Shown piece by piece: positions 8,711 through 16,773 of a stretch of 64,000 bases of DNA. The position numbers were made by a program, and so were the translations under genes. Below the pieces are notes generated by a model. That model saw nothing but the letters and a program-made list of their open reading frames with translations, was not told the DNA's origin and searched no databases. Position 1 is the first letter of the stretch. Each line of letters opens with the position of its first letter. The DNA is from Roseinatronobacter domitianus (GTDB lineage Bacteria > Pseudomonadota > Alphaproteobacteria > Rhodobacterales > Rhodobacteraceae): contig NZ_JALZWP010000001.1 of assembly GCF_023336755.1 (NCBI RefSeq), forward strand, positions 203,959 through 267,958. The letters run 5' to 3'.

Positions 8711-8736
8711 AAGGGCCGGTCATATGACCGGCCCTT
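8711..8736. terminator. 26-bp perfect palindrome between converging genes
   Basis: Thirteen bases (AAGGGCCGGTCAT) are followed at once by their exact reverse complement. It sits between the oxidoreductase and iron-binding-protein genes, which converge. Bidirectional termination is likely, although U-runs are absent. Confidence 0.6.
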
Positions 8737-8759
8737 CGCATGTCAGCCCTGACAGGGGA

Positions 8760-9770
8760 TCAGGGAAACGCGGCACGGTCCCAGACGGTGATCGCGGCGG
8801 CCTGATTGGTGCCGTAATCGGCGATATTGGTGTCGCTGCGCTTGAAATCGGCCCAATCACGCATCGGCCCGGAAATAACCGTGCCTTCGACGACCGGGTA
8901 TTCGTTATTGGTGTCGGCCAGAATGCTCTGCACGAAAGGCGAGGTCAGGTATTCGATGAATTTGACCGCGTTTTCCGCATTCGGCGCATTCGCCACCACA
9001 CCGATGCCCGAGACGTTCACATGCGTGCCGCGATCGTCCTGGTTGGGGAAGATTGGCAGAACCTTGCTTGCCACTTCGCGGTCGGCCGGATTTGACGAGG
9101 TTTGCAGGCGGCCCCAGTAATAGGTGTTGGCCACGGCAAGGTCGCATTCGCCCGCGGCAAGCGCGCGAAGCTGGTCGGTGTCGCCGCCTTGCGGATCGCG
9201 CGCAAGGTTGCCTTTCAGCCCTTCGGCCCAGGCTTGCGCATCTTCCTCGCCATGGACATGGACCATCTCTGCCATCAGCGAGACGTTATAGATATTCGAA
9301 GAGGTGCGGATGCAGACCGTCAGGCCCAGATCGTCACGCGCCAGGTCTTCGTAGGTGGTGACGCCTTCGGGCATTCCGGCATCGGCGCTGTAATAGATGA
9401 CGCGGGCGCGGCTGGTCAGGCTGTAGAACAGCCCGTCAGGATGCCGCAGATCGGCCGGGATACGTTCGTTCAGAATGTCGCTTTCGACCGGCTGGAACAG
9501 GTCTGCTTCTACCGCCCGATGCAGGCGTCCGCCATCGACTGTCCAGAACAGGTCTGCGGGGGAGTTGGCCCCCTCGGCTTGGATACGGGCCTGAAGTTCG
9601 TCGCCGGACCCGTCCAGCACATTGACCGTGATGCCGGTCTCCTCGGTGAAACGCTCGTAGATTGCCAAGTCTGTGTCGTAGTGGCGCCCGGAATAGAGGT
9701 TTACCTCTTGTGCCAAGGCCGGAAGCGCGGTTGCCAGCGCCATTGCGGATACAGTTGCGAACCGAAGCAT
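8760..9770 (-). CDS. fbpA: Fe(3+) ABC transporter periplasmic binding protein
   Basis: 336 aa. It has a signal peptide (MLRFATVSAMALATALPALA, cleavage before QE). The mature start EVNLYSGRHYDTD is the hallmark of FbpA/AfuA/FutA ferric-binding proteins. Later blocks, YYSADAGMPEGVTTYEDLA, VANTYYWGRL and VNVSGIGVVANAPN, carry the paired tyrosines (YYWG) used for iron coordination in this family. GGAGAAATCC upstream supports ATG 9770. It diverges from the permease gene at 9973; no ATP-binding subunit gene is adjacent. Confidence 0.9.
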   Translation of the reverse strand: MLRFATVSAMALATALPALAQEVNLYSGRHYDTDLAIYERFTEETGITVNVLDGSGDELQARIQAEGANSPADLFWTVDGGRLHRAVEADLFQPVESDILNERIPADLRHPDGLFYSLTSRARVIYYSADAGMPEGVTTYEDLARDDLGLTVCIRTSSNIYNVSLMAEMVHVHGEEDAQAWAEGLKGNLARDPQGGDTDQLRALAAGECDLAVANTYYWGRLQTSSNPADREVASKVLPIFPNQDDRGTHVNVSGIGVVANAPNAENAVKFIEYLTSPFVQSILADTNNEYPVVEGTVISGPMRDWADFKRSDTNIADYGTNQAAAITVWDRAAFP

Positions 9771-9896
9771 GGATTTCTCCTTTATGTTACAGCTTTCCGC
9801 CTGCCTGGGCAGGGCTGCGCGCCCCGCTGGGTTGGCCGTTCGGACAGGGGTTTGCCCCGCCTTGGCCCTGACATAACCTGCCAATTCAAACTTGAC

Positions 9897-9916
9897 AATA
9901 ATAATCAGTTATTATT
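9897..9916. promoter_or_regulatory. AT-rich dyad between divergent iron-transport genes
   Basis: AATAATAA-TCAG-TTATTATT is a perfect 8-bp inverted repeat in a locally AT-rich spot, 127 nt upstream of fbpA and 57 nt upstream of the permease gene. A TTGACA (9893-9898) overlaps its left edge and could be a rightward -35. Position and sequence suggest an operator for an iron-responsive Fur-family repressor. It does not match the usual Rhodobacterales Irr motif (TTTAGAA-type), so the factor is unknown. Confidence 0.55.
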
Positions 9917-9972
9917 TTCGTGCCGCCGGATATTCGCTTTTCCTGCGCCGTCAAACCCTATAATCAACCGGT

Positions 9973-11628
9973 ATGACAGACCAGACACCTCCCATCCTCG
10001 CCCGCTCGCGCCCGCGCTATTCGCCTTGGGCGGTGTTGGCGTTGATCGTGGCCTTGGTGATCCTGATGCCCATTGCCAGTGTCGTCAGCCGGGTCTTTGT
10101 GCCGGCCGAAGATGTCTGGGCGCAACTGATCGACACGGTGCTGCCGCTCTACATCCGCAATTCGGTGCTGATGGTGCTGGGCGTCGTCAGCTTGGCGGCC
10201 CTGATCGGGGTGGCGACCGGCTGGCTGGTTGCCGCCTATGATTTTCCGGGCCGCCGGATGTTTGAATGGGCGCTGATGCTGCCCTTGGCCATGCCGGGCT
10301 ATGTGATCGCCTATGTCTATTACGACCGGCTTAGCTATTGGGGGCCGATCCAGTCGGGACTGCGCGACCTTTTTGGCTGGAGCGGGCAGGGCTATTGGTT
10401 TCCCGATATCGCATCGGTGCCCGGCGCGATTTTTGTGCTGGCCTTGGTGCTCTATCCCTATGTCTATCTGTTGGCGCGGGCGGCCTTTATGGGCCAGTCA
10501 CAACATTTGATGGAGGCCGCGCGCACGCTTGGTCACAGTCGGGTATCGGCGTTCTTCCGGGTGGCGCTGCCCATGGCATGGCCTGCCATTGCTGCCGGGG
10601 CCGCCTTTGTTGCCATGGAAACGCTGGCGGAATATGGCGCGGTGCTGCATCTGGGGGTGCAAACCCTGACCACCGGCATCTTCCGGACATGGTTCGCGCG
10701 TGGCGCACCGGTCGCAGCAGCGCAGTTGGCCGCGCTTTTGTTGTTCTTCGTGCTGGCCTTGTTTTACGCCGAGAAACTGGCCCGCGGGAAACGGCATTTC
10801 GCCTCTGACAGCGGCGGACGGTCGGCGCAGCTTGTGCGCAAACGGCTAACGACGGGGCTGGGCTTGCTGGCCGCGCTGTCCTGCGCTTTGCCGCTTGCCT
10901 TGGGGTTTGCGTTTCCGGCTGCCGAACTGGCACGCCTTGCCTATATCGCGGGCGACCCGATGTGGGGGCCGCGATTCTATGAATTCGTGGTCAACAGTCT
11001 GAGCATGGCCGGGGGCGCTGCGCTGCTTCTGGTCGCGGTGGCCTTGCTTCTGGCCTATGCCAAGCGCTTGCAGGGTGGCCCGGTGGTTTCTATCGCCACA
11101 CAGGCGGCCAGCCTTGGCTATGCGCTGCCCGGTGCTGTGATCGCGGTGGGCATCCTGATCCCGATGGCCGCCTTCGACAATGCGCTCGACAGTTTCATGC
11201 GCACGACCTTTGGCATCTCGACCGGGCTTTTGCTGACGGGCACGATCACCGCGCTGATGTTCGCCTATGTCGTGCGCTACCTGGCCGTGGCACTCAAAAC
11301 CACCGAAGCGGCGTTCACCCGTATTCCCCGCAGCATGGATGACGCAGCGCGCAATCTTGGGCTGGGGCCGTTCGGGCTGCTGACCCGTGTGCATATTCCG
11401 CTCTTGCGCCGGGGTATGCTGACGGCTGCGATCTTCGTTTTTGCCGATGTGATGAAGGAGCTGCCGGCCACGCTTATCGTGCGACCGTTCAATTTCGACA
11501 CGCTGGCAATTCGCGTCTTCCGTTTGGCCAGCGACGGACGGCTCGAGGAAGCCTCGACCGCGGCGCTGTTGATCGTCGCGGTCGGCATCTTGCCGGTTAT
11601 CATCCTCAGCCGCGCGATGAACCGTTAA
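9973..11628 (+). CDS. fbpB: Fe(3+) ABC transporter permease (fused two-repeat type)
   Basis: 551 aa with about 12 membrane segments in two homologous permease halves. Each half has an EAA loop for docking the ATPase: EAARTLGHSRVSAFFRVALP at about residues 180-200 and DAARNLGLGPFGLLTRVHIP at about 455-475. This fused architecture is that of FbpB/SfuB iron permeases. It diverges from the binding-protein gene across an AT-rich dyad, so both are likely coregulated by iron. The ATPase must be encoded elsewhere, since the next gene is ectoine hydrolase on the other strand. Confidence 0.9.
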   Translation: MTDQTPPILARSRPRYSPWAVLALIVALVILMPIASVVSRVFVPAEDVWAQLIDTVLPLYIRNSVLMVLGVVSLAALIGVATGWLVAAYDFPGRRMFEWALMLPLAMPGYVIAYVYYDRLSYWGPIQSGLRDLFGWSGQGYWFPDIASVPGAIFVLALVLYPYVYLLARAAFMGQSQHLMEAARTLGHSRVSAFFRVALPMAWPAIAAGAAFVAMETLAEYGAVLHLGVQTLTTGIFRTWFARGAPVAAAQLAALLLFFVLALFYAEKLARGKRHFASDSGGRSAQLVRKRLTTGLGLLAALSCALPLALGFAFPAAELARLAYIAGDPMWGPRFYEFVVNSLSMAGGAALLLVAVALLLAYAKRLQGGPVVSIATQAASLGYALPGAVIAVGILIPMAAFDNALDSFMRTTFGISTGLLLTGTITALMFAYVVRYLAVALKTTEAAFTRIPRSMDDAARNLGLGPFGLLTRVHIPLLRRGMLTAAIFVFADVMKELPATLIVRPFNFDTLAIRVFRLASDGRLEEASTAALLIVAVGILPVIILSRAMNR

Positions 11629-11633
11629 TTCGG

Positions 11634-11655
11634 CTTCATCTTGCCAGAAATACTC
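11634..11655 (+). repeat. Stop-codon-proximal short motif, copy 3
   Basis: CTTCATCTTGC, then CAG, then AAATACTC, beginning 5 nt after the iron permease stop codon. It matches copy 1 (120-141) in all bases outside the three-base spacer and has the same spacing from a stop codon. Confidence 0.6.
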
Positions 11656-11748
11656 ACGACACGCGCTTGGTCACAAGTGGTCCTTGGCACGATGCGATCA
11701 GATTTGCCCCGGCTTGCGGCCCCGCGTCAGCCGGGGTCGCACTTATGG

Positions 11749-11792
11749 CCTGACGGGTGGGGGCGGGTCTTGGCCCGCCTCCGCCCGTCAGG
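11749..11792. terminator. Long hairpin between converging permease and doeA genes
   Basis: A 19-bp stem, 11749-11767 with 11774-11792, contains two G-U pairs and a 6-nt loop. A second, shorter stem (CCCCGGC/GCCGGGG) lies just upstream at about 11707-11735. No clear U-run follows. It lies 9 nt beyond the doeA stop on the minus strand, which fits a terminator. Confidence 0.6.
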
Positions 11793-11801
11793 GCGCCTCC
11801 C

Positions 11802-12983
11802 CTACTTGACGAAAATCTCGCGCGGGGTGGTGCATAAGGGTTCCGGCCCGTGCTCGGTAATCAGCACGGGTTCGGTAATTTCCAAGCCACCGTCTTCCAG
11901 CCACAACGCGGGCATGAAATGCATGACCATGCCGGGTTTCAATTCGGTCATGTCACCGCGCCGCAGCGACAGCGTGCGCTCGCCCCAGTCTGGCGGGTAG
12001 CTTAGCCCGATGGAATAGCCGCAGCGATTGTCCTTCTCGAAGCCGCGTTTGTTCAGCGCCGCGTTGAAGGCGTTGGCCACGTCTTCGGCCCGCGCGCCGG
12101 GGTGGCATTGCGACAGCCCGGCCTCGGTTGCTTCCAGCACCGCTTCTTCCGCGTGGCGATACAGGTCTGGGACCGATCCAAAGAACAATGTGCGCGATTG
12201 CGGGCAATGGTAGCGCCGGTGCACGCCCGCGATCTCGAAAAACGTCGCCTCGCCCGCGCGCATGGGCCGGTCGTCCCATGTCAGATGCGCCGCAGTGGCA
12301 TCCAGACCTGACGGGGCCATCGGCACGATGGCAGGGTAGTCTCCCCATTGCCCATCAGCGCCTTCGATCCCGGCCTTGGTGATTTCAGCCACCAGCTTGT
12401 TCTTGGCCATGCCCGGTTCGGCCACCTCCAGAATGACGCGGTGCATGCGCTCCACGATGCGCGCGGCGCGGCGCATATACAGCAATTCCGATTCGGATTT
12501 GACGAGCCGTTGCCAGTTGACCAGCCCTGTCCCATCCTCGAACCGAGCCTCGTGCAGGTGGTTGACCAGCGTCTGGTGTGCGGCGGCGGAATAATAGTAA
12601 TTGTCCATTTCCACCCCGATCCAGCCGGTATTCCAGCCGCGATCGACGATCAGCGCCGCCAGCGATTCCATTGCGTGTTTCTGGGGGTTCTGCACATAGG
12701 TGTCATCATAGGGCACAATGCTGTCGGGGCTGCGCATGAACACGGTGCGCGCGGCTCCCGGCCCGTCAATGCCGCGCCCCCACCAGACGGGTTCCCCCTC
12801 CATCGGCAACAAGACCGCCTGATGCACATAAAAGGTCCAGCCGTCATAGCCGGTGATCCAGTTCATGTTCGACGGGTCGGAAATAATCATCAGGTCCAGC
12901 CCGCGCAGTTCCATTTCGGCGCGGGTGCGGGCGATGCGGGCTTCATATTCGGCATCGGTAAAATTCGGGTTGGTGGTGGTCAT
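11802..12983 (-). CDS. doeA: Ectoine hydrolase (M24 peptidase family)
   Basis: 393 aa. An N-terminal creatinase-type domain (ARTRAEMELRGLDLMIISDPSNMNWITGYDGW) precedes a C-terminal pita-bread domain typical of M24 enzymes such as Xaa-Pro peptidase and creatinase. DoeA/EutD opens the ectoine ring to N-acetyl-diaminobutyrate as the first step of ectoine use. Length and the FYVHQAVLLP and EMDNYYYSAAAHQTL stretches fit DoeA. The aminotransferase gene lying just upstream supports this, as such aminotransferases accompany doeA in ectoine clusters. The deacetylase (doeB), dehydrogenase (doeC) and uptake genes are not in the window. Confidence 0.85.
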   Translation of the reverse strand: MTTTNPNFTDAEYEARIARTRAEMELRGLDLMIISDPSNMNWITGYDGWTFYVHQAVLLPMEGEPVWWGRGIDGPGAARTVFMRSPDSIVPYDDTYVQNPQKHAMESLAALIVDRGWNTGWIGVEMDNYYYSAAAHQTLVNHLHEARFEDGTGLVNWQRLVKSESELLYMRRAARIVERMHRVILEVAEPGMAKNKLVAEITKAGIEGADGQWGDYPAIVPMAPSGLDATAAHLTWDDRPMRAGEATFFEIAGVHRRYHCPQSRTLFFGSVPDLYRHAEEAVLEATEAGLSQCHPGARAEDVANAFNAALNKRGFEKDNRCGYSIGLSYPPDWGERTLSLRRGDMTELKPGMVMHFMPALWLEDGGLEITEPVLITEHGPEPLCTTPREIFVK

Positions 12984-13011
12984 GAGCGTGCGGTCCTGTG
13001 GCGCGAGAACG

Positions 13012-13041
13012 AAAAACCCCGACGCGAAGGACGCGCCGGGG
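13012..13041 (-). terminator. Hairpin plus U-tract between doeD and doeA
   Basis: On the minus strand a 10-bp stem with one mismatch (13041-13032 with 13026-13017) is followed by TTTTT (13016-13012). It lies 9 nt after the doeD stop and 28 nt before the doeA start. It should terminate or attenuate read-through from doeD into doeA. Confidence 0.75.
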
Positions 13042-13049
13042 CAGGGGGA

Positions 13050-14426
13050 TCAGAGTGCGCCGGTGACATCTTCCAGCGCTTGGGCTGTCACATCCGCGAC
13101 CTTGTCGACCTCTGCTGGCGTGATGCACAAAGGCGGGGCAAAGCCGATGATCTCTCCCTGTGGCATGGCGCGGGCAATCACGCCATGTTTCGCCATCGCG
13201 CCCACCACTTGTGCGGTGATCTTGTCGGCCGCGTCGAAATCGGTCCCTGCGTCCGGGTCGCGCTGCAATTCGACGGCGGCCATCAGCCCCTCGCCGCGCA
13301 CATCGCCCACGAAACGGTGGCTGCCCAGCCGTGCTTTCAGCGCGTTCTGGAAATAGGCGCCAGTGTCGCGTGAGTTTTGCACCAGCCCCAGATCATCCAC
13401 CAGCTTCAGGTTGGCGACACCTGCCGCCGCACCGATGGGGTGTGCCGAATAGGTCCAGCCATGCCCGAAGGGGCCGAATTTGTCGGTGCCCTCTTCCAGC
13501 ACCTTGAACAGATCGTCGCTGACAATACTGCCCGACAGCGGCGCATAGGCCGAGGTCAGACCCTTGGCGATGGTGATGATGTCGGGCGTGATGCCGTAAT
13601 GGGTGGACCCCATCATCGTGCCCAAACGGCCAAAGCCCGTGACCACTTCATCGGCAATCAGCAGGATGTCGTGCTTTTTCAGGATCGGCTGAATCGCCTC
13701 CCAATAGCCCGCAGGCGGGGGAACAATGCCGCCGGTGCCCAAGATTGGCTCGCCGATGAACGCGCCGATATTGTCCGCGCCTTCGCGCTCGATCAGCGCT
13801 TCCAGTTCTGCCGCGCAATGGGCGGTGAATTCGGCTTCCGACATGTCACGGCGCGGGCGGCGGAAGTAATAGGGCGCTTCGGTATGCACGACTTCAGCCA
13901 TTGGCAGGCCGAATTTGGCGTGGAATGGCGTCAGCCCGGTCAGCGACCCGGTCACAAGGCCCGACCCGTGATAGCCGCGCCAGCGCGAGATGATCTTGCG
14001 CTTTTCGGGGCGGCCCTTCACGTTCCAGTAATACCAGACCAGCTTGACGTTGGTTTCATTCGCGTCCGACCCGGACAACCCGAAATAGACCCGGTTCATA
14101 TGCGCAGGCGCGCGCTCTGCCACCATATGCGCCAGCGTGATCGAGGCTTCGGTGCCATGGCCGACATAGGAATGGTAATAGGCCAGTTCGTGCGCCTGCT
14201 TGGAAATGGCGTCGGCAATCTCGGTGCGTCCATAACCCACATTCACGCAATAGAGGCCCGCGAACGCATCCAGAAAGCGGTTGCCGTCGCGGTCTTCGAT
14301 ATGCACGCCTTTCGCGGTGGTCACGATCCGCGTGGCGCTTTCGCCGCGTGCGTGCTGTGCGAAATGGGTGGACGCGTGCAGGAAATGCTCGCGGTCCCAC
14401 TTGTTAAGCTGGTCATTGGTCAGCAT
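13050..14426 (-). CDS. doeD: Class III aminotransferase, probable L-2,4-diaminobutyrate transaminase of ectoine degradation
   Basis: 458 aa, an omega-type PLP aminotransferase. Visible landmarks are the GLYCVNVGYGRTEIADA start of the large domain, FGLSGSDANETNVKL, WRGYHGSG, the PLP-binding aspartate in LLIADEVVTGFGR, and the PLP lysine in TIAKGLTSAYAPLSGS (about residue 285). The subfamily also contains pyruvate-dependent aminotransferases for taurine, beta-alanine and putrescine. The assignment to DoeD rests on the adjacent doeA gene. AAAGGACATCCG precedes the ATG. Confidence 0.8.
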   Translation of the reverse strand: MLTNDQLNKWDREHFLHASTHFAQHARGESATRIVTTAKGVHIEDRDGNRFLDAFAGLYCVNVGYGRTEIADAISKQAHELAYYHSYVGHGTEASITLAHMVAERAPAHMNRVYFGLSGSDANETNVKLVWYYWNVKGRPEKRKIISRWRGYHGSGLVTGSLTGLTPFHAKFGLPMAEVVHTEAPYYFRRPRRDMSEAEFTAHCAAELEALIEREGADNIGAFIGEPILGTGGIVPPPAGYWEAIQPILKKHDILLIADEVVTGFGRLGTMMGSTHYGITPDIITIAKGLTSAYAPLSGSIVSDDLFKVLEEGTDKFGPFGHGWTYSAHPIGAAAGVANLKLVDDLGLVQNSRDTGAYFQNALKARLGSHRFVGDVRGEGLMAAVELQRDPDAGTDFDAADKITAQVVGAMAKHGVIARAMPQGEIIGFAPPLCITPAEVDKVADVTAQALEDVTGAL

Positions 14427-14503
14427 CGGATGTCCTTTCTTACCCGTTTTGCGGGCAGGTCTGTTCAGAGGGCGGAGGGGCCTTTGCTCAACGGGCTATG
14501 CCC

Positions 14504-14743
14504 TTATGAGGTTTTGCGCACCAACCGGTAGCTTCCCTCGGGCAGGTCAAGCGCTGCGGCCAGATCGCGCAGTTGCGACAGCGACAGCGTGACGACCGCT
14601 TCGGTCTGCGCGCTTGCGTCGAACTGCGCCACGCTTACCCGGTCATCGGTGGCGCGGATGGTAATATCCTCGCGCAGGCTGGGGGTGCCTTCGTCGATCA
14701 GGGTGATGATGGTCGCGTCGAAATCATGCTCGATGGTAAACAT
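14504..14743 (-). CDS. Small conserved protein of unknown function
   Basis: 79 aa from ATG 14743 (MFTIEHDFDATIITLIDEG). An in-frame start at 14788 would add 15 residues and has a better-placed purine-rich sequence. The chain is strand-rich, acidic, and ends SQLRDLAAALDLPEGSYRLVRKTS. No catalytic motif is visible. It lies 77 nt upstream of doeD on the same strand and diverges from the rRNA methyltransferase. I do not recognise a function. Confidence 0.6.
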   Translation of the reverse strand: MFTIEHDFDATIITLIDEGTPSLREDITIRATDDRVSVAQFDASAQTEAVVTLSLSQLRDLAAALDLPEGSYRLVRKTS

Positions 14744-14889
14744 GTGCAGAGCGTAGCCGAGTGACGCGCCCATTGAAAGGGGGGGCATCAGCCCGCCTGT
14801 CGGGATTTGCCGGTGCCGCGCGCCCCTTTCCCCGGAGGATCAAAGCGGCTATGGGCTGCGTTTGCATCTATCAGTGAAAGAGCCGCCCC

Positions 14890-16071
14890 ATGCCCACGAT
14901 CCGCCTGAAACCCAAGGCCGAAGCCCGCGCCATCCGTCATGGCTTCCCATGGGTGTTTGCCAATGAGGTCGTGACCGACAGGCGCACGCGTGCCATCGCG
15001 CCCGGAACATTCGCGCGGCTGGAAGAACATGACGGGCGCGCCCTGGGCTTGGTCACGGTCAACCCGGCGTCAAAAATCATCGGGCGGATGATGGACCGGG
15101 ACCCCGATGCGCAAATCGACCAAGCCTGGATCGCAGGCAAGATTGCCCATGCGCTGGCCATGCGCGCCGCGCTCTATGAGACCCCGCATTACCGCCTTGT
15201 TCATGCCGAGGCTGACGGACTGCCCGGCGTGGTCATCGACCGCTTTGGCGATGTGGCGGTGATCCAGCCCAATGCCGTATGGGCCGAAGCGCATTTTGAC
15301 CTGATCGCTGATGCGCTGATACAGGTAACGGGCGTCAGCAGCATTGTCCGCAACGGGTCTGGGCGCGCGCGCGCCCTGGAAGGTTTGCCAGAACTGACAG
15401 AGATCGCGCGCGGCGCGGTGGATGGCCCGGTCCCGGTGCCGATGAACGGGGCGACCTATATGGCCGATGTGCTTGGCGGGCAGAAAACCGGGCTGTTCTT
15501 CGACCAGCGTCCGAACCATGCCTTTGCCGCAAAACTGGCCAAGGGCGGCTCTGTGCTGGATGTGTTCGCGCATGTGGGGGGCTTTTCGCTGGCAGCCCTT
15601 GCAGGTGGTGCCACCCAAGCCTTGGCGGTCGACAGTTCGGCGCCCGCGCTGGCGCTGGCCGAAGCCGGCGCAAAGGCCAGCGGCATGACCGACCGGTTTG
15701 ACACCTTGCAAGGCGATGCGTTCGACATTTTGCAAAAGCTGGCGGAAGACGGGCGACGTTTCGACACTGTCATCTGTGACCCGCCCGCGTTCGCGCCGAA
15801 CAAACCGGCCCTTGATGCGGGTCTGCGTGCCTATGAGCGCGTGGCGCGCGGGGCAGCGGCCTTGGTGGCACCGGGGGGCTATCTGGGGCTGTGTTCGTGT
15901 TCGCACGCCGCCGACCTTAGCAGCTTTCGCAACGCCAGTGCGCGCGGCATAGGCCGCGCCGGGCGGCGTGGGGTTATGCTGCATACAGGCTTTGCCGGGC
16001 CGGACCACCCGCAACTGCCGCAACTGGCCGAAAGCGGTTATCTGAAAGCCGTGTTCTTCCGGCTGGATTGA
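14890..16071 (+). CDS. RlmI-like class I SAM-dependent 23S rRNA cytosine methyltransferase
   Basis: 393 aa. It has an N-terminal PUA domain (RAIRHGFPWVFANEV, APGTFARLEEHDGRALGLVTVNP). A middle segment with YRLVHAEADGLPGVVIDRFGD follows, then a Rossmann methyltransferase domain with motif I VLDVFAHVGGFSLAALAGGA and motif IV VICDPPAFAPNK. The catalytic cysteine motif is plausibly LCSCSH near residue 337. This matches the RlmI/RlmK family that makes m5C in 23S rRNA. The exact target position cannot be read. Its stop overlaps the start of the PIN gene by one base. Confidence 0.85.
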   Translation: MPTIRLKPKAEARAIRHGFPWVFANEVVTDRRTRAIAPGTFARLEEHDGRALGLVTVNPASKIIGRMMDRDPDAQIDQAWIAGKIAHALAMRAALYETPHYRLVHAEADGLPGVVIDRFGDVAVIQPNAVWAEAHFDLIADALIQVTGVSSIVRNGSGRARALEGLPELTEIARGAVDGPVPVPMNGATYMADVLGGQKTGLFFDQRPNHAFAAKLAKGGSVLDVFAHVGGFSLAALAGGATQALAVDSSAPALALAEAGAKASGMTDRFDTLQGDAFDILQKLAEDGRRFDTVICDPPAFAPNKPALDAGLRAYERVARGAAALVAPGGYLGLCSCSHAADLSSFRNASARGIGRAGRRGVMLHTGFAGPDHPQLPQLAESGYLKAVFFRLD

Positions 16072-16607
16072 TGCGGCTGGTTCTGGATGCTTGCGTCCTC
16101 TATCCGACCATTCTGCGCGAAATCCTGATCGGCGTGGCCGAGCAGGGCGGGTTCGTGCCGCTTTGGTCCGCGCGGATCTTGGGTGAATGGCAGCATGCGG
16201 CGGCGCGGCTGGGGCCAGAGGGCGCGCAGGTCGCCTCTGGTGAAATTGCGATTTTGCGCGCGCGCTGGCCCAAGGCCGAAATTCCCGCCGACCCGGTGCT
16301 GGAAGCGCGACTATCCTTGCCCGACCCGGCGGATTGTCACGTTCTGGCAGCGGCGATCCTCGGCAGGGCGGATGCGGTCGTCACACTTAACCTGCGCGAC
16401 TTTCCCACCCGTCAGATGGAAGGGATGCGTGCGACCTCGCCCGACGATCTGTTGATGGATCTGTGGTTGGCAGACAGTGCTATGGTCGAGCAGGCTGTGA
16501 CGCAGGTGCGGGACCGCGCGCAGGCGATCTCTGGCCAGCCGCGCCCGCTGCGGGCCATGTTGAAACGCGCCAAGCTGCCAAGATTGGGGAAGGCGCTGGA
16601 CGGGTAG
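16071..16607 (+). CDS. PIN domain protein (putative ribonuclease)
   Basis: 178 aa. The PIN fold is indicated by an N-terminal strand with acidic residue, LVLDACVLYP. A conserved LPDPADCHVLAAAI block follows and then VVTLNLRDFP, giving the spaced acidic residues that bind Mg or Mn. PIN proteins are often VapC-type toxins, but this one is longer than a typical VapC (about 130 aa). It has a C-terminal extension and is not preceded by a visible antitoxin gene. It is translationally coupled to the rRNA methyltransferase (TGATG), so an RNA-metabolism role is as plausible as a toxin. Confidence 0.75.
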   Translation: MRLVLDACVLYPTILREILIGVAEQGGFVPLWSARILGEWQHAAARLGPEGAQVASGEIAILRARWPKAEIPADPVLEARLSLPDPADCHVLAAAILGRADAVVTLNLRDFPTRQMEGMRATSPDDLLMDLWLADSAMVEQAVTQVRDRAQAISGQPRPLRAMLKRAKLPRLGKALDG

Positions 16608-16616
16608 GGCCACTTT

Positions 16617-16767
16617 AGCGCCAGCGGCGGGCCGGGGACTGCCGATCAGCAGTGCTTTATGGCTACCAATTCCGTAAAACAGTCGTGCGGCGCGCATGCA
16701 TCAGCCCATCGGCAGGCCGCGGGACGGCCCGCCAATGGCGCGGCGGGCTACGCCCTTGTTCCGCGCC
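16617..16767. repeat. REP-like intergenic element, copy A
   Basis: A 29-base left block (16617-16645) and a 60-base right block (16708-16767) are shared with copy B at 34728-34890. The left block is identical in both copies; the right block is nearly so. The right block folds into hairpins, and its end is 6 nt beyond the stop of the TauE-like gene on the minus strand. The central part differs between copies except for a short GCTTTATGGC match. Confidence 0.8.
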
Positions 16768-16773
16768 AGAGGG

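Noticed and set aside
16071-16607. VapC toxin of a toxin-antitoxin pair
   Set aside because: No small antitoxin-like gene precedes or follows it, and the protein is longer than VapC; kept as a PIN protein only.
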